A stretch of DNA of 56,791 nt, from positions 4,481 through 61,271 of the forward strand of contig JAADHU010000061.1 in the NCBI GenBank assembly GCA_013151645.1, read 5' to 3'. The notes beneath the pieces are model-generated. The model ran no database searches, was not told where the DNA came from, and saw only the letters and a program-made list of their open reading frames with translations. This stretch comes from Gammaproteobacteria bacterium (GTDB lineage: Bacteria; Pseudomonadota; Gammaproteobacteria; Steroidobacterales; Woeseiaceae). The position numbers and the translations under genes were made by a program. Below, in pieces: positions 45,834-55,198 of the stretch (its first letter is position 1; every line of letters starts with the position of its first letter).

Positions 45834-46169
45834 TTGCCACGTTCGAACCATGCCTATGCTAAACAGAAATTCGCGGACGCGTTGTTCATGATCGAATCCG
45901 CCATTAACGTATATGAAGGTTTGTATGATGCCTGCGTTGAGTCCTTCGCCCGAATCGACCCGCAGATTGACCTCCCGGAGCCGGTTCGCAGCCGCTTTCA
46001 GGAAGTAATGTTGAAGATCGGCTGCGAATTCAATGCCTACGACTCGAGAAAAGTCCGCAGCGCACTCTCGACCCTAGACCTCCAAATGGCGAATTTCGTC
46101 GTCGACGAGTTACGATTTCTTTCAACGGTGTTATCTCGTCACGACATAGGAAAGTCGTCAGTGCATTGA
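45834..46169 (+). CDS. Small hypothetical protein
   Basis: A 111-residue, helix-rich, acidic protein with no recognised domain. The start is a TTG without a convincing ribosome-binding site; an ATG at 45888 would shorten it by 18 residues. The sequence (FADALFMIESAINVYEGLYDACVESFARID, VRSALSTLDLQMANFVVDELRFL) has a plausible amphipathic character and coding-like amino-acid use. It is 89 nt after the Cache-HAMP gene on the same strand and converges with pnp. Confidence 0.5.
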   Translation: MPRSNHAYAKQKFADALFMIESAINVYEGLYDACVESFARIDPQIDLPEPVRSRFQEVMLKIGCEFNAYDSRKVRSALSTLDLQMANFVVDELRFLSTVLSRHDIGKSSVH

Positions 46170-46200
46170 TCCTGGCATTGGCTGTCTCGAAAATCCGCCG

Positions 46201-46237
46201 AAAAAAAAGCGTGCCAGCATTCCCGCTGACACGCTTT
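46201..46237 (-). terminator. Intrinsic terminator of pnp
   Basis: On the minus strand AAAGCGTGTCAGC pairs with GCTGGCACGCTTT (one G.U) over a six-base loop, followed by eight T. It lies 22 nt after the pnp stop and ends the rimP-to-pnp cluster. Confidence 0.85.
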
Positions 46238-46258
46238 GATTTTTGCCTTGCAGGGTTT

Positions 46259-48346
46259 CTAGCCTTGATCGACTTCCTTCATGCTAAGTCGAACACGTCC
46301 TTGCCGATCGACTTCCAGGACCTTGACCTTAACGCTGTCACCTTCAGCCAGTTTGTCGCTGACTTTTTCGACACGCTCGTTGCATATCTGCGAGATATGT
46401 ACCAAACCATCCTTACCCGGCAGAATCGTTACAAAAGCACCGAAGTCCATCAGACGGGCGACTTTGCCATCGTAAATCTGACCGACCTCGACGTCCGCCG
46501 TGATCAACTCAATTCGTCGATGTGCCTCTCTGCCGGAGACGCCGTCAACGGAAGCGATTCGAACCGTGCCATCCTGATCGATATCGATGGAAGCACCGGT
46601 TTCTTCGGTCATCGCACGAATGACTGAACCGCCCTTGCCGATAACGTCGCGAATTTTCTCCGGATCAATCTTGAAGGTGATAATAGTTGGTGCCCACTCA
46701 GACATCTCATCACGAGGCGCCGATAAAACCTTGTTCATTTCCTCGAGAATGTGCAGACGCGCGTCTTTAGCCTGATCCAGAGCTGTACTCATGATCTCAC
46801 CGGTAATACCCTGGATTTTGATATCCATTTGCAATGCCGTGATGCCGTTGTCCGTTCCCGCGACCTTGAAATCCATATCGCCGAGGTGATCCTCGTCACC
46901 GAGGATATCGGTCAGAATAGCGTAGTCATCTCCTTCCTTAACCAGGCCCATCGCAACACCGGCGACCGGCGCTTTTACGGGTACGCCCGCATCCATCAGT
47001 GCGAGACTTGTGCCACACACCGATGCCATTGAACTTGAGCCATTGGACTCCGTGATTTCCGATACGACGCGAATGACGTAGGGGAAATCTTCATGGTTGG
47101 GCATGACCGCCTGAATGCCGCGTTTGGCCAACTTGCCATGACCAATTTCGCGCCGTTTGGGCGAACCGACAAATCCGGTCTCACCGACACAAAAGGGAGG
47201 AAAGTTGTAGTGCAACATGAACGACTCTTTGCGCTCACCCTCAATGGCATCAATGATTTGTGCGTCGCGACCAGTACCCAGTGTCGTCACGACGATGGCT
47301 TGAGTCTCACCGCGTGTAAACACCGAGGAACCGTGAGTTCGTGGCAATACACCCACTTCGACATTGATGGGACGAACCGTTTTCGTATCCCGCCCGTCAA
47401 TACGCGCTTCACCCGCAATAACCCGACCGCGAACAATGCTCTTCTCCAGCTTACCGAGCGAACCTTTTACGTTGTCGCTCGTCCACTTGGCATCGTCGGA
47501 GCCCGCGAGTGATGCGACCGCGCTTTGTTTCGCCTCACCAACGGCCGCCTGACGTTCCATTTTGTCCGTAATCTTGTACGCGGCGGCCAGACCACTTTCG
47601 GCAGCAGCAGTGACAGCAGCATCCAGTTCGTCATCCGTTTCCGGCGCAGCCCAATCCCAGGCTGGCTTGCCAACTTCAGCGGCAAGTTCGTTAATCGCGC
47701 TGATGGCCGTCTGCATTTGTTCATGACCGTACATGACCGCGCCCAGCATGATCTCTTCGGAGAGCTGATCAGCCTCCGACTCGACCATCAGGACCGCTTT
47801 CTCTGTACCCGCAACCACCAGATCGAGATCCGAATTCTCTAGTGCCGCAGCGCCTGGATTCAGCACGTACGCTCCATCGACATAGCCCACTCGAACTCCG
47901 CCAATCGGACCTGCGAACGGCATACCCGAAATCGCGAGAGCCGCCGACGCGCCCAACAGGGCAGGAATGTCCGGATCCACATCAGGGTTCAGCGAGATGA
48001 CCGTGGCAATGATCTGCACTTCATTCTTGAAGCCCTTCGGGAACAGTGGTCGAACCGGCCGATCGATCAAGCGGCAAGTCAATGTCTCTTTTTCCGCTGG
48101 GCGTCCTTCTCGCTTAAAAAACCCGCCCGGAATCTTGCCGGCAGCATAGGTTTTTTCCTGGTAGTTGACCGTCAGCGGAAAAAAGTCGCGCGCCGGATCG
48201 GCCTTTTTCTTACCGACCGCTGTGACCAACACGACGGTTTCGGCCATATCGACCATGACAGCGCCGTCAGCCTGACGTGCAATAGCACCGGTTTGAATGG
48301 TTACTTTGTGTTCCCCATACTGGAACGTCTTTTCAGTTGATTTCAC
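46259..48346 (-). CDS. pnp: Polynucleotide phosphorylase
   Basis: PNPase degrades RNA 3' to 5' phosphorolytically and is a degradosome component. The 695 residues have two RNase PH domains (first: [44 protein letters not shown]; second: [43 protein letters not shown]), a KH domain ([22 protein letters not shown]) and a C-terminal S1 domain ([33 protein letters not shown]). The start is GTG. rpsO is 104 nt upstream, where Escherichia coli has its autoregulatory RNase III-processed leader. Confidence 0.98.
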   Translation of the reverse strand: MKSTEKTFQYGEHKVTIQTGAIARQADGAVMVDMAETVVLVTAVGKKKADPARDFFPLTVNYQEKTYAAGKIPGGFFKREGRPAEKETLTCRLIDRPVRPLFPKGFKNEVQIIATVISLNPDVDPDIPALLGASAALAISGMPFAGPIGGVRVGYVDGAYVLNPGAAALENSDLDLVVAGTEKAVLMVESEADQLSEEIMLGAVMYGHEQMQTAISAINELAAEVGKPAWDWAAPETDDELDAAVTAAAESGLAAAYKITDKMERQAAVGEAKQSAVASLAGSDDAKWTSDNVKGSLGKLEKSIVRGRVIAGEARIDGRDTKTVRPINVEVGVLPRTHGSSVFTRGETQAIVVTTLGTGRDAQIIDAIEGERKESFMLHYNFPPFCVGETGFVGSPKRREIGHGKLAKRGIQAVMPNHEDFPYVIRVVSEITESNGSSSMASVCGTSLALMDAGVPVKAPVAGVAMGLVKEGDDYAILTDILGDEDHLGDMDFKVAGTDNGITALQMDIKIQGITGEIMSTALDQAKDARLHILEEMNKVLSAPRDEMSEWAPTIITFKIDPEKIRDVIGKGGSVIRAMTEETGASIDIDQDGTVRIASVDGVSGREAHRRIELITADVEVGQIYDGKVARLMDFGAFVTILPGKDGLVHISQICNERVEKVSDKLAEGDSVKVKVLEVDRQGRVRLSMKEVDQG

Positions 48347-48450
48347 GTTGTTACTCTTGAATTTGTTAACGACAACAGGAATCCATTACGCACCCGTTTC
48401 AGGGCCGGTAGTTGATTCCTTTCATTTGTCTTGGAGAGCCGTTGACTGGA

Positions 48451-48720
48451 TTAACGGCGGAGACCGAGCCGGGAAATCAGCTCGCGATACCGAGATTGAT
48501 CCTTCTCTTTCAGGTAATCAAGCAACTTGCGACGCTTGTTGACCATCTTGAGGAGACCTTGTCGGGAGTGGTGGTCCTTCTTGTGCTCACCGAAATGGCC
48601 GGTCAGCTCCGTAATTCTTTTCGACAACAGTGCAACCTGGACTTCAGGTGACCCGGTGTCTGCTTCGCCGCGAGCATACTCTTTAATGACGTCGCTCTTG
48701 TTTTCACTCGTTAGTGACAT
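48451..48720 (-). CDS. rpsO: 30S ribosomal protein S15
   Basis: S15 binds the central domain of 16S rRNA early in assembly. The 89 residues match the family in full: [49 protein letters not shown] (shared in part with all bacteria) and the final [18 protein letters not shown] lies upstream of the ATG. The 186-nt spacer to truB includes the candidate -10 TAGAAT inside a GCGC-flanked palindrome. Confidence 0.97.
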   Translation of the reverse strand: MSLTSENKSDVIKEYARGEADTGSPEVQVALLSKRITELTGHFGEHKKDHHSRQGLLKMVNKRRKLLDYLKEKDQSRYRELISRLGLRR

Positions 48721-48906
48721 TTCTAAAAAACTCCAATAGTTCTTTCTAATCTTTTGGCCCGTTTTGGAAGCGCGCTATTCTAGCGCCTCAACCGGTCCAG
48801 TAATAGCCTAAAACACGAAAAAATCAGGACTTTTTGCACATTCATGCCATCGCGGATGTTCCACTGCAAAAGCCGCACAAGGCCGGCGTCGTCTGTAAGC
48901 CATACA

Positions 48907-49839
48907 TCATAAGGTCGGCGAGCGGAAAACACGCCTGGGGGCCAATTCTCCCGCCATTGACAGCTCACCGACCCCCAGAAATACACGCTGATCGTCGTAG
49001 ACCCGAACCAGGCCGGTTCCCGCCTCTGCCACGGGTACGCTTTGGCCGCCCGAGAACTTCCCGGCCGCTGACGAATCAATCGCGACCTCCGACCAGCTCG
49101 CCAGCGCGGTATCCGGCGGCAAAAGTCTGTCTCGCAAGCCCTCTGGACCGTCTGCCGCTACAATGGCGACGACGGTCGAAAAATCCAGCATATCGGCCGC
49201 CCTGAAATCGCCAACATTTTCGCGGTGCAGGCTCGCGGCGTGCGCCAGCGTACCGGCTGCTTTCGCGATATCCTCCACCAGCGTCCTTATATAGGTGCCT
49301 TTGGAGCAGTGCACACGCAATACCAGCCGGTTACCTCTGGATTCCAGCATCCGGATATCATGAATTCGCAGCTTGCGTGGCGGACGCTCGACGGTGATTC
49401 CCTGTCGGGCCAGTTCGTACAGCCGTTTGCCGTCCTTTTTTAGAGCCGAATACATGGGCGGTACTTGTTCAATATCACCGACAAAGCCCGCAATAATGGC
49501 CTGCCAGGCTTCACTGTCCAACGCCGGCACCGGAGCTGTCTCGATCACCTGGCCGTCGGCATCGCCGGTATCCGTCGCTTCGCCAAGGCGCGCAGTCACT
49601 CGATAGGTTTTGTCTGCATCAAGCAAATACGCACACACCTTGGTCGCCTCGCCAAAGCACAATGGCAACATGCCGGTCGCCGCCGGATCGAGGCTACCGG
49701 TGTGACCGGCCTTGCGTGCATTCAGAAGCCTCTTTATCTTCTGTAATGCCCGATTTGACGTGATGCCCGCTGGTTTGTTCAGCAACAGCAGCCCGTCCAC
49801 CAGCTCCGCTTTTCGCCGCCGGCCTGTGCTGGGACTCAT
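48907..49839 (-). CDS. truB: tRNA pseudouridine(55) synthase
   Basis: TruB makes pseudouridine 55 in the T loop of tRNAs. The 310 residues contain LLLLNKPAGITSNRALQKIK, the catalytic aspartate in GHTGSLDPAATGMLPLCFGEATK, TYRVTARLGEATDTGDADG, MYSALKKDGKRLYELARQG and VHCSKGTYIRTLVEDIA. The C-terminal PUA-like extension is present. It follows rbfA after 6 nt. Confidence 0.96.
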   Translation of the reverse strand: MSPSTGRRRKAELVDGLLLLNKPAGITSNRALQKIKRLLNARKAGHTGSLDPAATGMLPLCFGEATKVCAYLLDADKTYRVTARLGEATDTGDADGQVIETAPVPALDSEAWQAIIAGFVGDIEQVPPMYSALKKDGKRLYELARQGITVERPPRKLRIHDIRMLESRGNRLVLRVHCSKGTYIRTLVEDIAKAAGTLAHAASLHRENVGDFRAADMLDFSTVVAIVAADGPEGLRDRLLPPDTALASWSEVAIDSSAAGKFSGGQSVPVAEAGTGLVRVYDDQRVFLGVGELSMAGELAPRRVFRSPTL

Positions 49840-49845
49840 GAGTAA

Positions 49846-50217
49846 TTACCTGCTGCCGTCCGTCTCGCGGTTCTTGTTTGCGCTTTCGATCAGATGACTC
49901 ATCCGGATACTGTGGGCAACACTGTCGTCATGAATAAAACGCAGTTCCGGCGTATGCCGTATCTTAATTGATGCGCCCAGCTTACTGCGTAAAAAGCCGC
50001 TGGCACGCTGCAACCCGGCCAGCGCCAGTTCGGCGTCGTCTTGCGGGTTCAGCAGACTGAAATAGACCTTGGCAACGCTCAGATCGCGAGTCAATTCGAT
50101 CGCGCTCAGCGAGACACCGTCGACCGCGGGATCCTTTGTTTCGAATCGCACCAACTCGTTCAAAACTCGCAGCATTTGCGAACTCAGTCGTTGGTTACGT
50201 GAAAACTCGCGAGGCAT
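49846..50217 (-). CDS. rbfA: Ribosome-binding factor A
   Basis: RbfA is a KH-like 30S maturation factor. The 123 residues show MPREFSRNQRLSSQMLRVLNELV, the DLSVAKVYFSLL strand and RKLGASI-type SKLGASIKIRHTPELRFIHDDS. It sits between infB (32 nt upstream) and truB (6 nt downstream), the conserved order. Confidence 0.96.
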   Translation of the reverse strand: MPREFSRNQRLSSQMLRVLNELVRFETKDPAVDGVSLSAIELTRDLSVAKVYFSLLNPQDDAELALAGLQRASGFLRSKLGASIKIRHTPELRFIHDDSVAHSIRMSHLIESANKNRETDGSR

Positions 50218-50249
50218 GTCAAAGTGACCTGATGGTTATAGCGCGCGGA

Positions 50250-52775
50250 CTAGTCAAGCGTCCGCGCAACTTCAATACGTTCAAAGCATTCGATTTGATC
50301 GCCGACTTTCACGTCGTTGTAGTTCTTGACGCCAATTCCGCATTCGGTACCCGAGCGAACCTCATTTACGTTGTCTTTAAAGCGACGCAGCGATTCAAGT
50401 TCACCTTCAAAAATTACGACGTTGTCGCGCAGTACGCGAATCGGGTTGGCACGTTTCACAAGTCCTTCGGAGACAATACAACCCGCGATGTCGCCAAGCT
50501 TCGGTGACGTAAATACCTCTTTAACCTCCGCCAGTCCAAGAATATTTTCCCGAATTTCAGGTGCCAACAAGCCGCTGACCGCCGCTTTCACATCATCGAT
50601 TGCTTCGTAGATAATGCTGTAGTAGCGGATGTCGACGCCCGACTCCTTCATCGCCGTGCGGGCCGTACTATCGGCGCGAACATTGAAACCGATAATAGCG
50701 GCATGCGAGGCCGCCGCCAGGACTGCATCGGACTCCGTAATTCCGCCAACACCCGAGCTGATGACTTTTACTTTCACCTCATCGTTCGAAATGTTCGTCA
50801 ACGCGTCACGCAGTGCCTCAACACTGCCGTGAACATCGGCTTTGATCACGACCGGTACAACTTTGCCATCGGCCTCGGTCATCTGCGTGAACATATCTTC
50901 CATCCGGGACGCCTGCTGCTGAGCAAGCTTGGCTTCGCGGAACTTGTTCTGGCGGAATTCGGCAACTTCGCGTGCCTTTCGTTCGTTCTTGACCACCAGG
51001 AAGCTATCGCCCGAATCCGGCGTCTTCGACAGCCCCAGGACGACCACCGGCGTGGATGGTCCGGCTTCGGAAAGCTTCTGATTGGTTTCATCGAACATGC
51101 CGCGAACACGACCGTATTCCTGTCCGGCGATAATCATATCGCCCTGTTTGAGCGTTCCCGCCTGCACTAACAGCGTGGCAACCGCCCCGCGACCTTTCTC
51201 TAGACTGGATTCAATGACCAGACCCTGTGCCGGTCCTTTGTCCACCGCCTGCAAGTCCATGACATCGGCCTGTAACAAGATCGTTTCCAGTAACTTGTCA
51301 ATTCCTTCACCCGTCTGCGCAGACACGTAAACGAACAGATGATCACCACCCCATTCCTCGGATATCACTTCTTGCGCTGACAATTCGTTCTTGACGCGCT
51401 CAAGGTCTGCGTTTTCTTTGTCAATTTTATTGATGGCGACAACAATCGGTACTTCTGCAGCATTCGCGTGCTTAATTGCTTCAATTGTTTGTGGTTTGAC
51501 ACCGTCGTCAGCCGCAACGACCAGGATGACAATATCCGTCGCCTGCGCCCCACGAGCCCGCATCGCGGTGAAAGCGGCATGCCCCGGCGTATCGAGGAAG
51601 GTGATCGCACCCTTGTCGGTTTCGACGTGATACGCACCAACATGTTGCGTGATGCCACCCGCCTCTCCACTGACCACTTTGGCCTTGCGAATATAATCCA
51701 GCAAGGACGTCTTGCCGTGGTCGACGTGACCCATGATCGTAACGACCGGTGCTCTTGCAGCCTGGTCGCCCTCGGGCTGTTCGTCGGCGAGCAAATTTTC
51801 ATCGACGTCGTCTCCGGATACGGGCTTCGCCGAGTGACCGAGCTCTTCAACGACCAGTATCGCCGTGTCCTGATCGATGACTTGATTGATGGTTACCATC
51901 GCACCCATATTGAACAGCACCTTGACGACTTCATTGCCCTTGACCGCCATCCTCTGGGCCAGCTCGGACACCGCAATATTTTCACCAATCTCAACCTCTC
52001 GGATAACCGGGGCCGTTGGTTTCTCGAAGCCATGCTGTCCGTCACCACCAACCGAAACCGGTCGGCGACGTGGCCTGACCTTGCTGCGTTTGCGGCGCCC
52101 GGCCCGGTCGCCGGCAACGTGTAATTCCTTGCGTCCATAGCGCGTATCCGCGCCCCGACCCTTCTTTTTCTCTTTTTCCTTACTGCGACGCTCCCGGGCA
52201 TCTGCCTCGGCACGTTCCTGTCGTGTCTTTTCTTCCGCAGCGACCGCGATAGCGCGGTCTTTCTCTTCACGAGCCGCGGTTTCCGCCTGCTCCTGCGCCT
52301 CAACGGCACGCTGCTTTTCTTCTTCCACGCGTTTCGCTGCTTCTTCCTTCTCAGCGACAACGCGCTCTGCTGCGCGCTTTTCTGCGTCAATCCGATCCTG
52401 TTCTTCCTGCCGTTTCTGATCGAGCGCATCCTGTTCTTTTTGTGCCTGCTCCTCGAGCACGTCTCGTTTGATGTAAGTGTGCTTGCTGCGCACCTCAACG
52501 TTCACCGTGCGCGAACGCCCCTGGGCACCCGCCAATCTGAGCTCAGACCGCTCCTTGCGCTTCAGCGTAATGCGTCGCGGCGCCGCTCCTACCGAGGTCG
52601 AACCTTGCTGGCCGTGGCTGCGACGGAGGTGGGTTAGCAAATCAAGTTTCGCGTCCTCACTGATCGTATCGCCAGACCCACTGACTTTAATGCCAGCTTC
52701 GTCAAGTTGCGTAAGCAACTTGTCTACCGGGACTTTCAATACATCCGCAAATTGTGCGACGGTTACGTCAGCCAT
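50250..52775 (-). CDS. infB: Translation initiation factor IF-2
   Basis: IF-2 is the GTPase that places initiator tRNA in the P site. The 841 residues have an N-terminal domain ([25 protein letters not shown]), a long charged helical linker (residues about 90-230, Glu/Arg/Ala-rich), the G domain ([43 protein letters not shown]) and the C-terminal domains ending in [24 protein letters not shown]. It follows nusA after 24 nt. The initiator tRNA it binds is represented here only by a probable relic at 54.9 kb. Confidence 0.98.
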   Translation of the reverse strand: MADVTVAQFADVLKVPVDKLLTQLDEAGIKVSGSGDTISEDAKLDLLTHLRRSHGQQGSTSVGAAPRRITLKRKERSELRLAGAQGRSRTVNVEVRSKHTYIKRDVLEEQAQKEQDALDQKRQEEQDRIDAEKRAAERVVAEKEEAAKRVEEEKQRAVEAQEQAETAAREEKDRAIAVAAEEKTRQERAEADARERRSKEKEKKKGRGADTRYGRKELHVAGDRAGRRKRSKVRPRRRPVSVGGDGQHGFEKPTAPVIREVEIGENIAVSELAQRMAVKGNEVVKVLFNMGAMVTINQVIDQDTAILVVEELGHSAKPVSGDDVDENLLADEQPEGDQAARAPVVTIMGHVDHGKTSLLDYIRKAKVVSGEAGGITQHVGAYHVETDKGAITFLDTPGHAAFTAMRARGAQATDIVILVVAADDGVKPQTIEAIKHANAAEVPIVVAINKIDKENADLERVKNELSAQEVISEEWGGDHLFVYVSAQTGEGIDKLLETILLQADVMDLQAVDKGPAQGLVIESSLEKGRGAVATLLVQAGTLKQGDMIIAGQEYGRVRGMFDETNQKLSEAGPSTPVVVLGLSKTPDSGDSFLVVKNERKAREVAEFRQNKFREAKLAQQQASRMEDMFTQMTEADGKVVPVVIKADVHGSVEALRDALTNISNDEVKVKVISSGVGGITESDAVLAAASHAAIIGFNVRADSTARTAMKESGVDIRYYSIIYEAIDDVKAAVSGLLAPEIRENILGLAEVKEVFTSPKLGDIAGCIVSEGLVKRANPIRVLRDNVVIFEGELESLRRFKDNVNEVRSGTECGIGVKNYNDVKVGDQIECFERIEVARTLD

Positions 52776-52799
52776 TGCCTACTCCAAGTGTTTCCGTTT

Positions 52800-54302
52800 T
52801 CAGGCCTGTTCTTCAGCTTCAAACCAGTGTGCACGCGCTTTCATGATCAGCGCGGCAGCCACTTCCTGGTCCATCTCATTCAGTTCAAGAAGATCGTCTG
52901 TCGCCAGTTCCGCAAGGTCCTCGCGTGTTACGACTCCCTTGCTGGCCAGCGTGTAAGCCAATCCCTTGTCCATGCCCTCGAGACTCAGCAGATCCTCGGC
53001 GGGCTCTGCGTCATCAATTTTCTCTTCCTGCACGATCGCCTGAGTCAGAAGCACGTCACGGGCACGATTTCTCAGCTCGTTCACAATGTCCTCGTCAAAC
53101 TCCTCGATCTCGACCAGTTCGGAAGTCGGCACGTACGCAACCTCCTCTATGGTCGAGAAGCCTTCCTGCACGAGAATGAGGGCGACCTCCTCGTCCACAT
53201 CCAGCTGTTTCGAGAAAAGATCCAGCAACTCGCGCATCTCTAAATCAGTCTTTTGCTCGGCATCGGTTTCGCTCATTACATTGAGTTCCCAACCCGTAAG
53301 CTCGCTCGCCAGGCGAATGTTCTGCCCGCCGCGACCAATAGCCTGCGATAACTTTTCCTCATCGACCGCAATATCCATGCTGTGTGCGTCTTCCTCGACG
53401 ACGATGGACACGACCTCGGCCGGTGACATTGCATTGATCGCAAACTGTGCCGGATTATCATCCCAAAGAATAATGTCGACGCGTTCGCCCGCAAGCTCGT
53501 TCGATACGGCTTGCACGCGAGAACCTCGCATACCGACGCAAGCGCCAACCGGATCAATGCGCGAATCGTTGCTTTTCACGGCAATTTTTGCGCGCAGCCC
53601 CGGATCACGTGCTGCGCCCAGAATCTCGATGAGGCCTTGCCCGACTTCAGGCACTTCTATTTTAAAAAGCTCGACCAAGAACGCCGGTGATGTCCGCGTC
53701 ATAAACAATTGCGGACCGCGCTGTTCCGAGCGAACCTCGGTGAGTACTGCCTTCATACGATCCTGCGGTCGTACCGGTTCGCGCGGCACCATGTTTTCAC
53801 GTGGTACGAACCCTTCTGCATTGCCGCCGAGATCGATGTAGACACCATTTCGGTCGACCCGCTTGACCAGCCCCGACAGCAATTCACCTTCACGACCCGC
53901 GTATTCTTCGATGACCTGCTCGCGCTCTGCTTCGCGAACCTTTTGCACGATGACTTGCTTGGCGGTCTGTGCGGCAATACGACCGAATTCCACCGATTCC
54001 ATCGGTACCTCGACGTACCCGCCCGGCTCTGCATTCTCATCGATCTCAAGCGCGTCGATCATGCGCAGTTCGATATCCGGAAACTCAAGTTCGGTGGAAT
54101 CATCCGCAAACACCAGCCAGCGCTGGAAGGTTTCATAATCGCCGGTTTCACGATCGATACCAACGCGCACGTCAATTTCTTCACCATGGCGTCTGCGAGT
54201 CGCAGAAGCCAGCGCCGATTCGATCGCCTCGAAGATGATCTCTTTGTCGACACCCTTCTCATTGGAAACTGCATCGGCAACCATCAATATTTCTTTACTC
54301 AT
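52800..54302 (-). CDS. nusA: Transcription termination/antitermination protein NusA
   Basis: NusA binds RNA polymerase and modulates pausing and antitermination. The 500 residues show the N-terminal domain (MSKEILMVADAVSNEKGVDKEIIFEAIE), an S1 domain (GELLSGLVKRVDRNGVYIDLGGNAEGFVPRENM), two KH domains (DPVGACVGMRGSRVQAVSNELAGERVDII and EEKLSQAIGRGGQNIRLASELTGWEL) and two C-terminal acidic repeats, as in gammaproteobacteria. rimP is 36 nt upstream. Confidence 0.98.
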   Translation of the reverse strand: MSKEILMVADAVSNEKGVDKEIIFEAIESALASATRRRHGEEIDVRVGIDRETGDYETFQRWLVFADDSTELEFPDIELRMIDALEIDENAEPGGYVEVPMESVEFGRIAAQTAKQVIVQKVREAEREQVIEEYAGREGELLSGLVKRVDRNGVYIDLGGNAEGFVPRENMVPREPVRPQDRMKAVLTEVRSEQRGPQLFMTRTSPAFLVELFKIEVPEVGQGLIEILGAARDPGLRAKIAVKSNDSRIDPVGACVGMRGSRVQAVSNELAGERVDIILWDDNPAQFAINAMSPAEVVSIVVEEDAHSMDIAVDEEKLSQAIGRGGQNIRLASELTGWELNVMSETDAEQKTDLEMRELLDLFSKQLDVDEEVALILVQEGFSTIEEVAYVPTSELVEIEEFDEDIVNELRNRARDVLLTQAIVQEEKIDDAEPAEDLLSLEGMDKGLAYTLASKGVVTREDLAELATDDLLELNEMDQEVAAALIMKARAHWFEAEEQA

Positions 54303-54338
54303 TACGCTTAAACTCCGAAACAGCCCAGTGACATTCGC

Positions 54339-54788
54339 TTAAACCGAAGGCACCAGGCGGGCAGATTCGATCGTTGCAATAGGCAAGCTATGCAACTTTC
54401 CATCTACTTCAACTTCAATATTTTCCTCATCCGCCGCGCACAATGCGCCACGAAAATTCTTTCTTCCCTCAAGCGGGAAACGTAGCTTCACGCGTATGTC
54501 ATGGCCCATAAAGCGCTTGAAGTGCTCCACCTTGGTCAGGCGTCTGTCCAAACCCGGTGACGAAACCTCCAGCACGTAGTTCCCGGGCAACGGATCCTCG
54601 ACATCCAGCAGCGTACTGATCTGCCGATTGACGATTTCGCAATCCTCCAGCCCGATCCCCTCCGGCCTATCGATAAATACCCGCAACAGTCCATCGCGAT
54701 TTCCGATCCTGACCTCAAGATCGGACAATTCGTATCCCAAACCTTCCACGGCAGGCTCCAGCAATGCCACTAGTTCTTCACCGGTCAT
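54339..54788 (-). CDS. rimP: Ribosome maturation factor RimP
   Basis: RimP assists assembly of the 30S subunit. The 149 residues carry LLEPAVEGLGYELSDLEVRIGNRDGLLRVFIDRPEGIGLEDCEIVNRQISTLLDVEDP in several conserved pieces, and NYVLEVSSPGLDRRLTKVEHFKRFMGHDI. The ATG at 54788 is chosen because the family begins MTGEELVALLEPAVEGLG; the frame is open 55 codons upstream across two terminators. It is the first protein gene of the nusA-infB operon. Confidence 0.95.
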   Translation of the reverse strand: MTGEELVALLEPAVEGLGYELSDLEVRIGNRDGLLRVFIDRPEGIGLEDCEIVNRQISTLLDVEDPLPGNYVLEVSSPGLDRRLTKVEHFKRFMGHDIRVKLRFPLEGRKNFRGALCAADEENIEVEVDGKLHSLPIATIESARLVPSV

Positions 54789-54816
54789 GTGCCATACCAA
54801 CGTAACACCATGTTCT

Positions 54817-54844
54817 AAAACAAAAAATGGGCCTTCGGCCCATT
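54817..54844 (-). terminator. Intrinsic terminator in the rimP leader (proximal)
   Basis: On the minus strand AATGGGCC pairs with GGCCCATT around GAA, followed by TTTTTT-G-TTTT. It is 29 nt upstream of the rimP ATG, so a transcript from the upstream promoter must pass it. Confidence 0.8.
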
Positions 54845-54888
54845 GTATCCTTGCGAGGACTGACGAATAGCAATATCCGCCAGACAAC

Positions 54889-54910
54889 AAAAAACCCCAT
54901 CGCGGGGCTT
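54889..54910 (-). terminator. Intrinsic terminator in the rimP leader (distal)
   Basis: On the minus strand AAGCCCC and GGGGTTT form a 7-bp stem (one G.U) around GCGAT, followed by a run of six T. The style is that of a tRNA-gene terminator and it lies 18 nt after the tRNA-like 3' end. Confidence 0.75.
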
Positions 54911-54927
54911 CATTTCTACCAACAATC

Positions 54928-54978
54928 TGGTAGCGGGGGCGAATGCAAACCAAACTGGCCGGTATTCACCACCTCGCA
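54928..54978 (-). pseudogene. Probable decayed initiator tRNA (metY position)
   Basis: On the minus strand the 51 bases end in GCCCCCGCTACCA, the 3' end of many initiator tRNAs, and begin TGCGAGGTGGTGAA, resembling the 5' half CGCGGGGTGGAGCA. The piece GGTTTGCATTC sits where the T arm GGTTCAAATCC belongs. About 26 bases covering the anticodon arm are missing relative to a 77-nt tRNA-fMet. A promoter -10 lies directly upstream and a terminator downstream, and metY normally precedes rimP in gammaproteobacteria. The similarity was judged by eye and is partial. The 410-nt gap 54789-55198 otherwise holds the terminators and the two promoters listed. Confidence 0.5.
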
Positions 54979-54986
54979 GGCGCGCG

Positions 54987-55016
54987 ATTATACGGCAATC
55001 CGCACAGGTTCTGCAA
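54987..55016 (-). promoter_or_regulatory. Predicted promoter of the former metY / rimP operon
   Basis: On the minus strand TTGCAG (55011-55016), 18 bp, then TATAAT (54987-54992) precede the tRNA relic. Transcription would start near 54980, at the 5' edge of the tRNA-like sequence. Confidence 0.5.
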
Positions 55017-55122
55017 TGACCGCATACACCCGCCTCGTCCAGACCCACGGTTCGTTATGCCGCTGGAAATTCGTGCGTTACGCCAACCAGCCAACGGCGG
55101 AGACAACACTGTCTCGAAGAAC

Positions 55123-55163
55123 GCAAGGCTCGATTGAGCCTTGCTATATTGCCGGGGTATCAT
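55123..55163 (+). promoter_or_regulatory. Promoter with overlapping inverted repeat upstream of the DUF6152 fusion gene
   Basis: TTGAGC (55134-55139), 18 bp, then TATCAT (55158-55163) lie 36 bp before the ATG. The perfect 9-bp inverted repeat GCAAGGCTC-GATT-GAGCCTTGC (55123-55144) covers the -35, so it is a candidate operator. TATATT right after the repeat is an alternative -10. Confidence 0.4.
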
Positions 55164-55198
55164 CCCGACGCCCAAATTCAATGTCTGTGGAGTATTAA

